64,000 bases of DNA from contig NZ_JACHLK010000004.1 of NCBI RefSeq assembly GCF_014207955.1, positions 186,001-250,000 of the forward strand, in the 5' to 3' direction. Of the stretch, positions 8,776-17,470 are shown piece after piece (the stretch's first letter is position 1; each line of letters begins with the position of its first letter). The notes beneath the pieces were generated by a model. It was not told the origin of the DNA. It ran no database searches and worked only from the letters and a program-made list of their open reading frames with translations. The position numbers and the translations under genes were made by a program. Source of the stretch: Acidovorax soli. GTDB taxonomy: Bacteria; Pseudomonadota; Gammaproteobacteria; Burkholderiales; Burkholderiaceae_C.

Positions 8776-9537
8776 TCACACTTCCCTCAGGGCGATGACG
8801 GCGCGGCGCGCGCGGTCCAGGAAGGGGCGGCGCTCCTCGTCGGGTGCCAGCTCGATCGGTGCGCCGAAGGTCACCGAGCACAGGATGGGCACGGGCACGA
8901 CTTCGCCCTTGGGCATCACGCGCTGCACGTTGTTGATCCAGGCCGGCACCAGCACCACCTGCGGGAACATCTGCGCCAGCTTGTACAGGCCCGACTTGAA
9001 GGCCTGGGGCTCCTCGCCATGGCCGCGCGTGCCCTCGGGGAAGATCACGATGGAGTCGCCGCTCTGCAGCGCCTTCACGAGCGGCGCGAGCGGGTCGCTT
9101 TCGGGCAGCGCGGCGCGCAGTTCCTCGGGCGTGGGCTTCCTGGGCGGGGCCTCGGGCGACGGGTCCGGCCCGCCGGCCGAGGCGGTTTCGGCCTCGGGCA
9201 GGGCGGTGGCGCCAGGGGCGGGCTCCACCGAGGCTGGGCGTGCCGGCGTGGCCTGGCGGTCCACATAGACCGCATTGAACACGGCCGTGGTGATCCACTG
9301 GCGAAACGGCGTCTTGGTCCAGTAGTCCTTGGCGGCGATCGGGCGCGTGATGCTGCGCAATTCCTCGGGCAGGGCCGCCCAGATCAGCACCATGTCGGCA
9401 TGGCTCTGGTGGTTGGCAAAGTAGATGCGCTGCTCCGCCTTGGGCGGGCAACCATACCAGCGGGCCTGGGAGCCGGTGAGGAACCGCACTATTCCCAGCA
9501 GGAGAAGACTCATCAACTTGGCAAGCATGGCGCGCAT
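8776..9537 (-). CDS. plsC: Lysophosphatidic acid acyltransferase (PlsC family) with internal insertion
   Basis: 253 residues from ATG 9537 (MRAMLAKLMS). The acyltransferase motif H-x4-D is at 43-48 (NHQSHAD) and F-P-E-G-T-R at 166-171, so both catalytic and substrate motifs are intact. One N-terminal membrane segment covers about residues 4-20. Residues ~97-147 are a Pro/Ala/Glu-rich insertion of about 50 residues between the two motifs, which most PlsC proteins lack. The family acylates 1-acyl-glycerol-3-phosphate to phosphatidate. The next gene, cdsA, follows after 1 nt and would use the product. Confidence 0.88.
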   Translation of the reverse strand: MRAMLAKLMSLLLLGIVRFLTGSQARWYGCPPKAEQRIYFANHQSHADMVLIWAALPEELRSITRPIAAKDYWTKTPFRQWITTAVFNAVYVDRQATPARPASVEPAPGATALPEAETASAGGPDPSPEAPPRKPTPEELRAALPESDPLAPLVKALQSGDSIVIFPEGTRGHGEEPQAFKSGLYKLAQMFPQVVLVPAWINNVQRVMPKGEVVPVPILCSVTFGAPIELAPDEERRPFLDRARRAVIALREV

Positions 9538-9632
9538 GATACGGGTGAACCTGTGCGCCCCTGCCGGGTCGCCGGGGCTACCGCTGGACCCTGGCTGCGG
9601 CACGCCAGTATCATCCGGGCCCACGCCACCCC

Positions 9633-10634
9633 ATGAAAAAGCCCCCCGCCTTCACCGTCCACGACGTCGCCCGCCTGGCGGGTGTCTCCGCCATGACGGT
9701 GTCGCGCGCGCTCAACCACCCCGAGCGGGTGGCCCCTGCCACGTTGCTCAAGGTGCGCGAGGTGGTCAGCCAGACCGGGTTCGTCCCCAACGGCATGGCG
9801 GGCGGCCTGCGCTCCTCGCGCGCCCGCCTGGTGGCCGCGGTGCTGCCCACGCTGACGGGGCCGGTGTTCCAGGAAACCGTGCGCGCGCTGAACCAGGCGC
9901 TGGACGAGCGCGGCTACCAGCTGATGATCGGCCAGAGCGGCTACGACGCCTCGCGCGAGGACGCGCTGCTCGATGCCATCATCCGGCGCCGGCCCGATGG
10001 CATCGTGCTGACCGGCATCATGCATTCGGTGGAAGGCCGGCGCCAGCTCCAGGCGGCGGGCATTCCGGTGGTCGAGACCTGGGACCTGACGCCCACCCCC
10101 ATCGACATGCTGGTGGGCTTCTCCCACGAGCGCATCGGCGAATCCGTCTGCCATTTCCTGCACCAGCGCGGCTACCGGCATCCCTTGCTGCTGGGTGCCA
10201 ACGACGACCGGGCGCGCCTGCGCATGGGCGGTTTCCGGCGCGCGGCGCGCGAGCTCGGCCTGGCGGCCGAGGTGCCCGCAGTGCTGGTGCCGGCGCCCAC
10301 CACGCTGGGCTCGGGGCGCAGCGGGCTGGGGGAGGCGCTGGCCAGCCATCCCGGCACCGATGCCGTGTTCTGCAGCTCCGACATGCTGGCCCTGGGCGTA
10401 CTGATCGAGGCCCAGGCGCGCGGCCTGTCGGTGCCTGGGCAACTGGCCGTCGTGGGCCTGGGTGACCTGGAGTTCGCCGCCAGCCTGCAGCCGGCCCTGA
10501 CCACGGTGCGCATCGACGGCACGCGCATCGGCCGCACGGCGGCGCAGTTCATCGACGACCGTGCGGAAGGCCGCGCGATCGAGCAGCCGATTCTGGACAT
10601 CGGCTTCGAGATCGTCTCGCGCGCCAGCGCCTGA
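9633..10634 (+). CDS. LacI-family transcriptional regulator (GntR/gluconate-type)
   Basis: 333 residues. The N-terminal helix-turn-helix is F-T-V-H-D-V-A-R-L-A-G-V-S-A-M-T-V-S-R-A (about residues 7-26), with the hinge near 55. A periplasmic-binding-protein-like effector domain fills the rest. The sequence resembles the GntR (gluconate repressor) branch, for example GLRSSRARLVAAVLPTL. No sugar-acid kinase or transporter is next to it, so its targets lie elsewhere. It is transcribed divergently from plsC with a 95-bp gap, and a copy of the dispersed intergenic repeat begins 8 bp after its stop. Confidence 0.9.
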   Translation: MKKPPAFTVHDVARLAGVSAMTVSRALNHPERVAPATLLKVREVVSQTGFVPNGMAGGLRSSRARLVAAVLPTLTGPVFQETVRALNQALDERGYQLMIGQSGYDASREDALLDAIIRRRPDGIVLTGIMHSVEGRRQLQAAGIPVVETWDLTPTPIDMLVGFSHERIGESVCHFLHQRGYRHPLLLGANDDRARLRMGGFRRAARELGLAAEVPAVLVPAPTTLGSGRSGLGEALASHPGTDAVFCSSDMLALGVLIEAQARGLSVPGQLAVVGLGDLEFAASLQPALTTVRIDGTRIGRTAAQFIDDRAEGRAIEQPILDIGFEIVSRASA

Positions 10635-10641
10635 GTGAGCA

Positions 10642-10860
10642 CCCCATGAGTCGCTTCGCGCCTCGGTGCCACCGCCAGAGGCGGTGGCTCTTCGGGCACG
10701 TCCAAGCCTGCGCAGGCAGGCTTGGAGCCGCGGCCCTCAGCCCCTCTCTCGACTCGCTGCGCGAGTCGGGAGGGGGACGCCCCCAGCGCAAGCGCTGGAT
10801 ACGCCGCCTCCGCGGCGGGGCGGCCCTTGCGCGGGGCACTGGCCTTGGCAGTGCCAGTTT
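10642..10860 (+). repeat. Dispersed intergenic repeat, copy 1 (longest)
   Basis: Begins 8 bp after the lacI-type gene stop. It has the family head GAGTCGCTTCGCGCC, the centre GGGGGACGCCCCCAGCGC and the tail GGGGCGGCCCTTGCGCGGGG, closing with GTGCCAGTTT. This copy carries extra internal stem-loops, for example the 10-bp arms around GCAG at about 10708-10731 and CGACTCG/CGAGTCG. Three other copies are at 32218, 34469 and 37093, all on the same strand and just after a stop codon. Confidence 0.85.
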
Positions 10861-10897
10861 CAGGCATCGCAATGGATCGCCGATACGGCCGGGCGCC

Positions 10898-13800
10898 TCA
10901 TGCCGCGTGTGTACGAGCCTCCAGAAAGGCCTGGAGCTGCTCGGCCGCCAGGGGCCGGCTGAACAGATAGCCCTGGTAGGCGTGGCAGCCATGCTCCGCC
11001 AGGAACTGCTGCTGGCTCTCGTTCTCCACGCCTTCGGCGATGACATGCAGCCCCAGGCTTTGGGCCAGGGCCACGATGGTGCGCACGATGGCAGCGTCGT
11101 TGGGGTCGCTCAGCAGGTCGCGCACGAAGGACTGGTCGATCTTGAGCTGGTCGAGCGGCAGCCGCTTGAGGTAGTAGAGCGAGGAGTACCCGGTGCCGAA
11201 ATCGTCGAGCGAAAAGCAGACGCCGCGGCGCTTGAGCGCGGCCATCTTGGTGACGGTCTCCTCCATGTCGCTGACCAGCAGGCTTTCGGTGAGTTCGAGC
11301 TTGAGCCGGCGCGGGTTGGCGCCGGCCTTGTCGAGCTCGGCCAGCACCTGGTCGACGAAGTCGGGGTGGCGGAACTGCAGCACGCTGACATTGACGGCCA
11401 CGGTGAGCCCGGCGGTCTCGGGCCGGGCCGCCCAGGCGGCGATCTGCGCGCACGCGGTCTCCAGCACCCAGCGCCCCAGCGGGAGGATGGTGCCCGTCTC
11501 CTCGGCCAGCGGGATGAACACCGCCGGCGACACCATGCCGCGCTGCGGGTGCTTCCAGCGCAGCAGGGCTTCGACGCCCAGCATCTCGCCCTGGCTGTCG
11601 ACCTGGGGCTGCCAGTGCAGCAGGAACTCGTCTTGCGCGAGCGCCTGGCGCAGGTCGCTTTCCAGCGCGGCGCGGGCCGTCACGGCCTGCTGCATGTCCG
11701 GGTCGAAGAAGCGCAGGGTGTTGCGGCCCGCGGTCTTGGCCTGGTACATGGCCAGGTCCGCGCGCTTGAGCAGCTCGCCCACCTCCTCGGTCTGGACGAA
11801 GGGGGCGATGCCGATGCTGCAGGTGCCGCGGTGCTCATAGCCCATCAGGTCGAATGGCTGGTTCAGCGCGCCCAGCACGTTCTCCGCCACGGTGCGGCTT
11901 TGCAGGGCCGTCTCGTTCGCGCTCCCGCTGAGCTGCTCCAGCATCACGACGAACTCGTCACCGCCCAGGCGTGCCACCGTATCGCTCTCGCGCACGCAGG
12001 CCTTCAGGCGCGTGGCGACCTGCTGCAGCAGCAGGTCGCCCTTGTCATGCCCGAGCGTGTCGTTCAGCGTCTTGAAGTTGTCCAGGTCGATGAACAGCAG
12101 GGCGCCGCCACGGCCGTTGCGTGCCCCTGTGGCCAGCGCATGCTGCAGCCGGTCGACCAGCCGGATGCGGTTGGGCAGGCCGGTCAACGGGTCGAAGAAG
12201 GCCAGCTTCTGGATCTGCAGCTCGGTCACCTTGCGCTGCGTGATGTCGGTGTTGATCGCCAGGATGGAGCGCGGCGTGCCCTGCGCGTCGCGCACCAGCG
12301 TCCAGTGCGCCTCCACTGTGAGGCTGCTGCCATCCTTGCGGTGCTGGGTGAACTCACCGCTCCATTCCCCGAGGGCCAGCACATGGCGGATCGCCTGCTG
12401 GTAGGCCTGGGCATCGTCGTGGAGCAGGTGCGAGATCGACCGGCCCATGGCCTCCTGGGGTGTCCAGCCATACAGGCGCTCGGCGCTGCGGTTCCAGAAC
12501 AGCACGCGGTCTTCGAGGCTGCGCACGATGATGGCGTCCTGGGCCTTGTCCAGCAGCGAGGCCTGGTCGCGGATCTGGGCATCGGCCTCCTGGCGCTCGA
12601 TCTCGGCCGCCGCGCGCGTCGCGAAGATGTGCAGCGTGGAGGCCATCATGGCATCGAGCTCGCGGCTGCTGTCGAACAGCAGGGCCATCGCGCCCAGCGG
12701 GCGGCCTGAGGCGCTGTCGAGCCGGCGCCAGATGCAGGTATGGGACGGCAGCCCCGGCAGCACCCGGGCCGCAAACTGCTCCACCGCAGTACCTTGTACG
12801 GTGCCATGCGTTTCCTCTGGGGCCGGTGCCAGCGGCGACCCGTCGAGGGCGAAGTCGAAGTCGGCGACGGACTGGCCCAGCGCCACCGCCGCCAGCGTGC
12901 GGGCCTGCGCCGGTTCGCCGTCGCCGCCTGCATGCAGGCGTGCCACAAAGCCCCCGTAGGCCCCGAGGGTCTCGGTGCTGCTGCGCACCAGCTGCTCGAA
13001 AAACGCCGTCCCCGTGCCGGCGGAGACTGCGGCGGCGACCCGGGCCACCGCCGATTGCAGGGCCTGCTGGCGGGCCTGGGCGCGCAGGCCTTCGATGCCG
13101 AACGCCAGGTCGTTGGCCAGGTCCTGCAGCAGCTTGGCCTCTTCGGCCCCGATCACCAGCGGCTCCCGGGTGCACAGGCCCAGCAGGCCCAGCGCGCCCC
13201 CGGCGCGGCCCAGCGGCAGAAAGGCCGCACCCTGAAAACCGTGCGCCAGTGCCAAGCGCGCCCAGGGCTCGGGTGCCGGCTGGCCCGCGAGGTTTTCGGC
13301 CACCGCCAGTTGCCCGCTGGCCAGCGCCTGCTCCAGGGTGTGCCGCAAGGCCGCGTGCGCCGGGTCGCTCCAGGCGCCTTCCAGGGCCGTGAGCAGACCG
13401 CTGTCGTCGCCCACCTGGGCCGCCAGCTGCAGGCTGCCGCCGCGCAGCCACCCGGCCCAGGCCATGCCGTAGCCGCCGATCTCCACCGTGATGCGGCAGA
13501 CCTCCTCGATCAGGGCCTGCTCGGTGCCGGCACGGATCTGCACCTCGTTGCAGGCGCTCAGCATGCGCTGCGCGCGGCTGGCTCGCGCCAGTTCGCGCTC
13601 GGCGCGCACGCGCAGGCTCACGTCGCTGGCGAGCACCAGGCGCGCACGCCGGCCATTGAAATCGACCAGGTCGGCCGAGATCTCGGTGTCGATGACCGAG
13701 CCGTCCTTGCGCCGGTGGCGCCGCTTGATGCCGGTGACCTTCTGCACCTCCTCCGTGCTGCGCAGCGTCTTTTCCCACTCCGGGCGGTCCTCGGGCAGCC

Positions 13801-14437
13801 ACAGGTCGCGCACGTCCATGGCGAGGAATTCCTGCTCGCTGTAGCCATAGTGCAGCACCGCCGCCTGGTTCACGGCCAGGATCTGGCGCGAGCGCAGGTC
13901 CGACACCCACATGGGAAAGGGGTTGTGGTCGAACAGCAGCCGGTACTGCTCCCCCGCGGCCCGCCACTGCGCGGTGCTGCCGTGGCGCACCAGGGTGGCG
14001 GCAAACGATTCCCCCAGGACCTGAAGCTCGGCCAGCGCCTGCGCGCCGAAGGCGCCGTGCGGGCCGGCCGCCACGCAGACCCAGCCGAGCACTCCGGTGG
14101 CGGTGCGCAGCGGGGCCCTCAGCAGAGCCCCGTCGGTCTGGGGCATGGCCGCAGGTGCCTGGTCTCCGCCGGGCCCGGCCAGGGCATCGCCCACGGCCGC
14201 CGCAATGGCTCCGCCGACCGCGCGGCAGACGAACCCGCCGCCGTCTTCGCGCAGGTAGAGAGCGCATCCCGCCGCATCGGTCAGGGTGCGCGCCCAGCCA
14301 GTCATGCGGGCGAGCACGTCGGCCAGGGGTAGGCCCAGGTCCAGCGCCAGCATCTCCTGCTGCAGGCGCACCAGGCGGGCAGGGGCGGTGGCATCCTGGC
14401 CGGCATGCCGCAGCGGGTCGTCGGGGAGCAGGCCCAT
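10898..14437 (-). CDS. Multi-sensor diguanylate cyclase/phosphodiesterase (GAF-PAS-GAF-GAF-PAS-GGDEF-EAL)
   Basis: 1179 residues and no membrane segment, so a cytoplasmic sensor. A GAF-like region (~20-150) is followed by PAS (~160-280), GAF (~290-450), GAF (~465-615), PAS (~620-735), GGDEF (~745-910) and EAL (~925-1170). The cyclase signature G-G-D-E-F is at 825-829, with an inhibitory-site R-E-S-D at 816-819. The EAL motif is at 956-958, and later EAL signatures (DDFGTGYSS, KIDQSF, EGVE) are present, so both c-di-GMP synthesis and hydrolysis are chemically possible. It stands alone, divergent from a LysR gene and convergent with the LacI gene. Which activity dominates, and the ligands, cannot be told from sequence. 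Confidence 0.93.
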   Translation of the reverse strand: MGLLPDDPLRHAGQDATAPARLVRLQQEMLALDLGLPLADVLARMTGWARTLTDAAGCALYLREDGGGFVCRAVGGAIAAAVGDALAGPGGDQAPAAMPQTDGALLRAPLRTATGVLGWVCVAAGPHGAFGAQALAELQVLGESFAATLVRHGSTAQWRAAGEQYRLLFDHNPFPMWVSDLRSRQILAVNQAAVLHYGYSEQEFLAMDVRDLWLPEDRPEWEKTLRSTEEVQKVTGIKRRHRRKDGSVIDTEISADLVDFNGRRARLVLASDVSLRVRAERELARASRAQRMLSACNEVQIRAGTEQALIEEVCRITVEIGGYGMAWAGWLRGGSLQLAAQVGDDSGLLTALEGAWSDPAHAALRHTLEQALASGQLAVAENLAGQPAPEPWARLALAHGFQGAAFLPLGRAGGALGLLGLCTREPLVIGAEEAKLLQDLANDLAFGIEGLRAQARQQALQSAVARVAAAVSAGTGTAFFEQLVRSSTETLGAYGGFVARLHAGGDGEPAQARTLAAVALGQSVADFDFALDGSPLAPAPEETHGTVQGTAVEQFAARVLPGLPSHTCIWRRLDSASGRPLGAMALLFDSSRELDAMMASTLHIFATRAAAEIERQEADAQIRDQASLLDKAQDAIIVRSLEDRVLFWNRSAERLYGWTPQEAMGRSISHLLHDDAQAYQQAIRHVLALGEWSGEFTQHRKDGSSLTVEAHWTLVRDAQGTPRSILAINTDITQRKVTELQIQKLAFFDPLTGLPNRIRLVDRLQHALATGARNGRGGALLFIDLDNFKTLNDTLGHDKGDLLLQQVATRLKACVRESDTVARLGGDEFVVMLEQLSGSANETALQSRTVAENVLGALNQPFDLMGYEHRGTCSIGIAPFVQTEEVGELLKRADLAMYQAKTAGRNTLRFFDPDMQQAVTARAALESDLRQALAQDEFLLHWQPQVDSQGEMLGVEALLRWKHPQRGMVSPAVFIPLAEETGTILPLGRWVLETACAQIAAWAARPETAGLTVAVNVSVLQFRHPDFVDQVLAELDKAGANPRRLKLELTESLLVSDMEETVTKMAALKRRGVCFSLDDFGTGYSSLYYLKRLPLDQLKIDQSFVRDLLSDPNDAAIVRTIVALAQSLGLHVIAEGVENESQQQFLAEHGCHAYQGYLFSRPLAAEQLQAFLEARTHAA

Positions 14438-14770
14438 GGTGTCCTCTTTACCGTGGATGGGGGGCTCGGACGGCGGCAGTGCCGGGTGCCTGCCGCCGTT
14501 CGGGCGCTCCCCACTCTACCGCGCAGGGCCTGGGTGTCGGGATGTTCATGGGCCTGGCCACCGATCCGGCCTGGGGCCGCTGCTGCAGGGACAAGAAAGT
14601 TGAATGGGTGGAGGAGGCCGGTACACGCGCGCTATTGGTCCGCAAAGGCACTTGGGCTGAGAATGTAAGCAAATGAATCACCATTGAAAAGACAAGATTC
14701 TTCGGTGGGTGATCAAAAGATTTGATCACCAGAGCTGTTGCTGGGGCCGATACACGGGTACTGGAGTGGT
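14438..14770. other. Divergent promoter region between the GGDEF/EAL gene and the LysR gene
   Basis: 333 bp without a credible gene. The half nearer the LysR gene (about 14660-14730) is clearly more AT-rich than its surroundings and ends in the 23-bp palindrome listed separately. No clear sigma-70 boxes could be fixed on either strand. Confidence 0.6.
14708..14730. promoter_or_regulatory. Perfect palindrome upstream of LysR gene, candidate operator
   Basis: The arms GGTGATCAAA (14708-14717) and TTTGATCACC (14721-14730) are exact reverse complements around a 3-nt centre, 41 bp before the LysR start. LysR regulators usually bind such dyads near their own promoter. The use as an operator is an inference. 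Confidence 0.5.
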
Positions 14771-15685
14771 ATGGCGACCGATTCCCCGATCCGATTTAAT
14801 CTGCGCCAACTGGGCGTCTTCCGCTCCGTGGCGGAGAGCGGCGGCATCCGTGCCGCGGCGCGCCGGCTGGGCCTGACCCAGCCCGCCGTCACGCACGCCG
14901 TGCGCGAGCTGGAGCAGGGCCTGGGCGTCGATCTGTTCGTGCGCAGCGCCAAGGGTGTGCGCCTGACCGCGCCCGGCGAAGCCCTGCTGCTGCGCACCCA
15001 GCGCATCCTGCACGAGGCGCAGAGCGCCCAGGCCGAGCTCGAACAGATGGGTGGGGGCCTGGGCGGGCGGCTGCGCATTGCGCTGAGTGCGGCCGCCAGC
15101 AGCGTGCTGCCGCAGGCCCTGAGCGACTTCCGCGCGCAGCGCCCCGACGTGGTGCTGGAGCTGCGCGAAATGACCTGGCCCACCCGCCTGGACGGGTGGA
15201 GGGAGGGGGAGTACGACTTTGCCGTGCTCGCGCAGGCCGATGTGCCGCACGTGCCGCACCAGGACGCCCTGGAGCGGGAGCTGCTCTTTGCCATCCCCGC
15301 CGTGCTGGCCGTGCGCACCGGGCACCCGCTGGCGGGTGCGCGCTCCATCGCCGAGCTGGCCCAGGCCCTGTGGCTGGCGCCGGGCTATGGCATGGAGGTC
15401 CTGGACCTGCTGTTCGCGCAGTGCCAGACGCCGCCGCCGCGGGACATCATCTACTGCCACTCCGTGTCGATTGCCCTGTCGCTGCTGCGGGCCACCGATG
15501 CCGTGGGCGTGGTCTCCTCGCGCCTGTTCCTGGACGCGGGCGCCAGCCGCGGGCTGGTGGCGCTTGCGGTCGCCGAGCCCCTGCCGGCCGCCCGCGTCTG
15601 CGTGGTGATCCGCGACCGCCAGGCCCTCACCCCGGCCGCCCGGCTGTTCATCGACTGCCTGCACCAGGCGGCCAAGGCCCTGTGA
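14771..15685 (+). CDS. LysR-family transcriptional regulator
   Basis: 304 residues from ATG 14771; GGAG lies only 4 bp upstream, so the in-frame TTG at 14738 remains an alternative. The N-terminal winged helix contains the LysR pattern (VFRSVAESGGIRAAARRLG, then TQPAVTHAVRELEQGLGV) at about residues 16-52, and an effector-binding domain follows. It resembles the CbbR/TsaR-type LysR regulators of betaproteobacteria. The neighbour downstream (a DUF3617 protein) is not an obvious target. The palindrome at 14708-14730 may be its autoregulatory site. Confidence 0.88.
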   Translation: MATDSPIRFNLRQLGVFRSVAESGGIRAAARRLGLTQPAVTHAVRELEQGLGVDLFVRSAKGVRLTAPGEALLLRTQRILHEAQSAQAELEQMGGGLGGRLRIALSAAASSVLPQALSDFRAQRPDVVLELREMTWPTRLDGWREGEYDFAVLAQADVPHVPHQDALERELLFAIPAVLAVRTGHPLAGARSIAELAQALWLAPGYGMEVLDLLFAQCQTPPPRDIIYCHSVSIALSLLRATDAVGVVSSRLFLDAGASRGLVALAVAEPLPAARVCVVIRDRQALTPAARLFIDCLHQAAKAL

Positions 15686-15734
15686 GCGGCAGGCGCGGTA
15701 TGCTGGGTGCACCGATCTTCCACCCCCTCCATCC

Positions 15735-16211
15735 ATGACCACCCTTCAGCGGCCCCTCGTCCTCGCACTGCTTGCGCTGTTGGTGGGGCCGGTCGCGGCC
15801 GAGCCGGTGCCGGGGCTCTGGGAGCGCCGCTTCACGGCCTTCCTGGCGGATCCCGTGACGGGCGAGCCAAAGCCCTGGGCCGAGCCCGCGCAGCAGCGTT
15901 GCATGTCCGAGGCCGATCTGCGCAAGCTGCCCTTCGTCAGCGCGGCAGCGAGCAAGGCCTCGTACGAATCGAACGGCAGTCGCTGCACGGTGTCGGACGA
16001 AACGCGGTCTGGTGCCGTGGCCTCCTGGAACCTGCAGTGCCGGGAAAAGGATGGCCGCAAGGCGCAGATGCGGGTGTCTGTCGAGGCCTCGGCGGAGCAG
16101 ATGGTCTCCAGGAGCCGCCTGGCAATGGAAGACAAGGCGCCGGGTGCGAGCGACGTGGAGGCGGAAGTCCGCATGCAGCGGCTCGGTGCCTGCGACGCAG
16201 GCAAGCCGTGA
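15735..16211 (+). CDS. Periplasmic DUF3617-family protein
   Basis: 158 residues with an N-terminal signal peptide (hydrophobic to about residue 20, cleavage near V-A-A|E-P). The mature part has the DUF3617 character: a G-L-W-E-R start, then a cysteine in Q-R-C-M-S-E-A-D-L and further cysteines in S-R-C-T-V and L-Q-C, likely forming disulfides in the periplasm. The family function is unknown to me. It is 49 bp after the LysR gene on the same strand and could share its transcript. Confidence 0.75.
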   Translation: MTTLQRPLVLALLALLVGPVAAEPVPGLWERRFTAFLADPVTGEPKPWAEPAQQRCMSEADLRKLPFVSAAASKASYESNGSRCTVSDETRSGAVASWNLQCREKDGRKAQMRVSVEASAEQMVSRSRLAMEDKAPGASDVEAEVRMQRLGACDAGKP

Positions 16212-16571
16212 TGCCCGGCTGTGGCGCGGAAACACCAGGATCACGCGCCCCGCTTGAAAACATCGGCGCACGCCCGTAGCATTCGCCCTCTTCCAAAAAC
16301 CTCACCTTTGCGAGACCGACATGCCCCGCACCCCCCGTTCCTGCTGAACGACACGCCACACGAAGCCCGCGGCCTCAAGCCCCGGGTTATGCCGCTCGTG
16401 TGGGCATGCAGACAAGCCAGCGCGTTCCCCCACGGCCGTCCCATCGGCGCGGGTTTCCCGAACCTCCTGACTTGATCACGCCACCCCCGGTCCCCCGCTG
16501 ACCGCCTGCGTCGTCTTCGGCCCCTGTCCCAGGCCTTTTTCTGCCTGGTTCCCTGCCTGCCGGAGACTTCC
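16212..16571 (+). other. 360-bp gap upstream of the RNA-repair cassette
   Basis: No gene of convincing composition was found here. The short frames are not supported by ribosome-binding sites or recognisable sequence. The segment may hold the cassette promoter and a long 5' leader. A sigma-54 box (TGGCAC-N5-TTGC), as used by rtc RNA-repair operons, was looked for and not seen. Confidence 0.5.
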
Positions 16572-17432
16572 ATGACGCAATCGCTTTTGCACAACCGCGA
16601 ACTCGCGAAATACCCCCGTACGCCCCATCTGCAGGGCTCCCGCTACCAGCCCGGCGACAAGGGCGATCCCGTGCCCTATGCCGAGCTGCTGGGCAAGACC
16701 CTCGTGGTGGAGGAAAAGCTTGATGCTGCCAACGCCGGCCTGAGCTTCGACGCCGCCGGCCAATTGCTGCTGCAGTCGCGCGGCCACTACCTCGACGTGG
16801 ACCGCCTGGGCGGGCGTGAACGCCAGTTCAACCTGTTCAAGCAATGGGCCCGTGCGCACGAGGGCCGGCTGCTCGACGTGCTGGAAGACCGCTATGTGGT
16901 GTACGGCGAGTTCATGCACGCCAAGCACTCGGTCTACTACGACGCGCTGCCGCACCTGTTCTGCGAGTTCGACATCTGGGACCGCCAGGCAGAGGTGTTC
17001 CTCGACACGCCCGCACGCCATGCGCTGCTGGCCGGTGTGCCCGTGGTGTCGGTGCCGGTGCTCTATGCCGGGCTGGCGCCGCGGCGCATGCAGGCACTGC
17101 AGGCCCTGGTGGGCCCCTCGCTCGCGCGCACCACGCAGTGGCGCACGGCGTTCGAGGACGAGGTGGCGCGCCAGGGGCTGGACGTGGCCCTGTGCTGGCA
17201 GCAGACCGACCGGTCCGAGCTGGCCGAGGGCCTGTACATCAAGGTGGAGGAGGGCGGCCGCACCGTGGGGCGCTTCAAGCTCGTGCGGCCGGACTTTATC
17301 CAGACCATCCTGGATTCGCAGTCGCACCACAGCGAGCGCCCGGTGGTTCCCAACCGCCTGCGTGCCGGTGTGGACCTGTTCGCCCCCGAGGTCGACAAGC
17401 GCTGGCCCATCGCGGGCGGCGGCCGGCTCTGA
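16572..17432 (+). CDS. RNA ligase family protein (Rnl2/PF09414-like nucleotidyltransferase)
   Basis: 286 residues from ATG 16572, with GGAG 6 bp before it. The nucleotidyltransferase motifs are in order: motif I E-K-L-D-A-A-N with candidate nucleophile Lys49; motif III Y-G-E-F (111-114); IIIa F-C-E-F-D-I-W-D (130-137); IV E-G-L-Y-I-K (219-224); V R-F-K-L-V-R (234-239). RNA ligases of this class use ATP to adenylate Lys and seal 3'-OH to 5'-phosphate RNA ends. Motif I usually reads K-x-D-G-x-N; here the glycine is Ala52. The next gene, 38 bp downstream, encodes HD and polynucleotide-kinase domains that would prepare the ends. DNA-nick sealing is a less likely alternative. Confidence 0.85.
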   Translation: MTQSLLHNRELAKYPRTPHLQGSRYQPGDKGDPVPYAELLGKTLVVEEKLDAANAGLSFDAAGQLLLQSRGHYLDVDRLGGRERQFNLFKQWARAHEGRLLDVLEDRYVVYGEFMHAKHSVYYDALPHLFCEFDIWDRQAEVFLDTPARHALLAGVPVVSVPVLYAGLAPRRMQALQALVGPSLARTTQWRTAFEDEVARQGLDVALCWQQTDRSELAEGLYIKVEEGGRTVGRFKLVRPDFIQTILDSQSHHSERPVVPNRLRAGVDLFAPEVDKRWPIAGGGRL

Positions 17433-17470
17433 ACCCCATGGCGGGCCCGGTCCCGCCCAAGGAGAATTTC

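Noticed and set aside
10646-12709. A 687-codon plus-strand frame opposite the GGDEF/EAL gene
   Set aside because: It mirrors the real minus-strand gene, which has intact GGDEF and EAL motifs. The composition is typical of antisense frames.
16221-16475. Short frame (84 codons) in the gap before the RNA ligase
   Set aside because: No ribosome-binding site, no recognisable sequence, and codon use unlike neighbouring genes.
16212-16571. Possible sigma-54 promoter or tRNA-like RNA for the repair cassette
   Set aside because: No GG/GC box pair with the right spacing and no cloverleaf could be drawn by eye, so it is not annotated.
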